A stretch of 32,684 nt of DNA from assembly GCA_021324575.1 (NCBI GenBank), contig JAJPIW010000089.1, positions 1-32,684 on the forward strand, written 5' to 3'. Shown piece by piece: positions 32,014 to 32,684 of the stretch. How positions within the stretch are numbered: position 1 is the first letter of the stretch; the number at the start of each line of letters is the position of its first letter. A model generated the notes under the pieces. That model worked only from the letters and a program-made list of their open reading frames with translations. It ran no database searches and had not been told where the DNA came from. The translations under genes were made by a program, and so were the position numbers. Source of the DNA: Intrasporangiaceae bacterium. GTDB lineage: Bacteria; Actinomycetota; Actinomycetes; Actinomycetales; Dermatophilaceae.

Positions 32014-32684
32014 GTGACCGACACCACCACTCTCGAAACCGCCTCCGCCGCACCGCGGCGTTCTGGATCGCTCACGGCTCTCAAGCTGGCCGAGCTCCAG
32101 GGGCTGGCCTCGAGCATGGGCATCTCCGGCACCGCCAAGATGCGCAAGAACGACCTCGTCGAGGCGATCAAGGCCCGACAGGGTGGCGCCGGTGCCGCTC
32201 CGGTGGTCCGCGCCGATCGACCCGAGCGCACGGATCGCACTGAGCGCCCGGCGAGCGCGTCGAGCCCGGAGCAGGCTGACCGGACCGAGGCTGGATCGAT
32301 CGATCGACCGGCGGCCGGCGACGCTGCCCGGACCTCCGGACCGGTGCAGGGGGAGCGACGCAACCGTCGGGCCGCCCGCCCAGCCGGAGAGGCGAGCCCG
32401 AACGCGTCGGTCGACGTGCCCGTCCGCTTCGACGGTGACGGCGAACGCCCGGCACGCGAGGACCGCCAGCAGGCAGACCGCCAGCAGGCGGAGCGCCAGC
32501 AGGCCGAGCGCCCGCCGCGGGACAGCCGCCAGCAGGCCGAGCGCCAGCCGCGGGAGGACCGTGAGCAGGGTGAGCGCACCTACAGCGACCGCCAGCAGGA
32601 CCGCAGTCGTCAGCAGGACGACCGCCAGCACACCGATCGTCAGCAGGGCGACCGCCAGCCGGGTCAGCAGCCCCAACGCCAGCA
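32014..32684 (+). CDS. rho: Transcription termination factor Rho, 5' part (window ends inside)
   Basis: About 223 codons are visible. GTG 32014 follows GGGGAAGGA. The N-terminal Rho domain is TALKLAELQGLASSMGISG, then AKMRKNDLVEAIKARQ, the SAP-like helix fold that opens Rho. It is followed by a long Arg/Gln/Asp-rich insertion, typical of high-GC actinobacterial Rho, with DNA repeats coding DRQQ and ERQQ units from about 32455 to the edge. The RNA-binding and ATPase domains lie outside the window. Rho terminates transcription in an RNA- and ATP-dependent way. The insertion is probably disordered and binds RNA. Rho follows thrB but has its own candidate promoter. Confidence 0.92.
   Translation, partial: MTDTTTLETASAAPRRSGSLTALKLAELQGLASSMGISGTAKMRKNDLVEAIKARQGGAGAAPVVRADRPERTDRTERPASASSPEQADRTEAGSIDRPAAGDAARTSGPVQGERRNRRAARPAGEASPNASVDVPVRFDGDGERPAREDRQQADRQQAERQQAERPPRDSRQQAERQPREDREQGERTYSDRQQDRSRQQDDRQHTDRQQGDRQPGQQPQRQ

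Overview
The window is GC-rich, densely coded bacterial DNA that reads as chromosome of an actinobacterium. Three things support this: the fused 2-oxoglutarate decarboxylase/succinyltransferase gene kgd followed by a small DUF6104-type gene, the gene order argS-lysA-hom-thrC-thrB-rho with an Arg/Gln-rich Rho insert, and frequent GTG starts with overlapping stop/start codons. Codon use and the abundance of a GGCATAC/GTATGCC heptamer suggest Micrococcales, perhaps Intrasporangiaceae. That family placement is inference.

Layout. 1-1730 (minus): a membrane-bound nucleotide-sugar dehydratase/epimerase of the FlaA1/CapD type, cut by the window edge. 1824-2477 (minus): an SGNH/GDSL-type hydrolase with altered motifs. 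2586-4127 (plus): two unrelated VapBC toxin-antitoxin modules in tandem, one with an AbrB-type antitoxin and one with a FitA/RHH-type antitoxin, separated by a decayed copy of the kgd 3' end. 4128-8213 (minus): DUF6104 gene and kgd. 8214-8838: an unusually long non-coding stretch full of inverted and direct repeats. 8839-11999 (plus): GH3 beta-glucosidase overlapping a TetR regulator. 12039-12077: a 39-bp palindrome between convergent genes. 12104-13911 (minus): ABC-2 exporter (permease and ATPase). 14077-16454 (plus): two overlapping CNNM/CorC-type membrane proteins. 16733-24644 (plus): a mirror-symmetric operon permease-ATPase-ATPase-permease with two giant FtsX-type permeases; the first ATPase carries an AbrB-like C-terminal segment. 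24716-24787 (minus): tRNA-Arg(CCG). 24899-25065: 51-bp tandem repeats, each starting with the palindrome CCCGCACGTGCGGG. 25155-31688 (plus): argS, lysA, hom, thrC, thrB. 32014 to the end: rho, 5' part only.

How the genes work together. kgd supplies the 2-oxoglutarate step of the TCA cycle. lysA, hom, thrC and thrB make lysine and threonine from the aspartate family, and argS shares their strand. The two VapBC pairs are self-contained. The GH3/TetR pair looks like a self-regulated sugar-use unit. The two ABC systems export unknown substrates.

The most interesting signals are: (a) about 41 copies (hand count) of GGCATAC/GTATGCC on both strands, in several reading frames, forcing otherwise rare codons; (b) a 17-codon ORF with five Thr codons whose stop overlaps the hom start; (c) a short ORF placed like a leader peptide in the rho leader, with a -10 box abutting its start; (d) the tandem palindrome array between tRNA-Arg and argS; (e) the AbrB-like tail on an ABC ATPase; and (f) a 19-bp palindrome covering the vapB1 start. 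All regulatory claims are read by eye from the sequence and untested.
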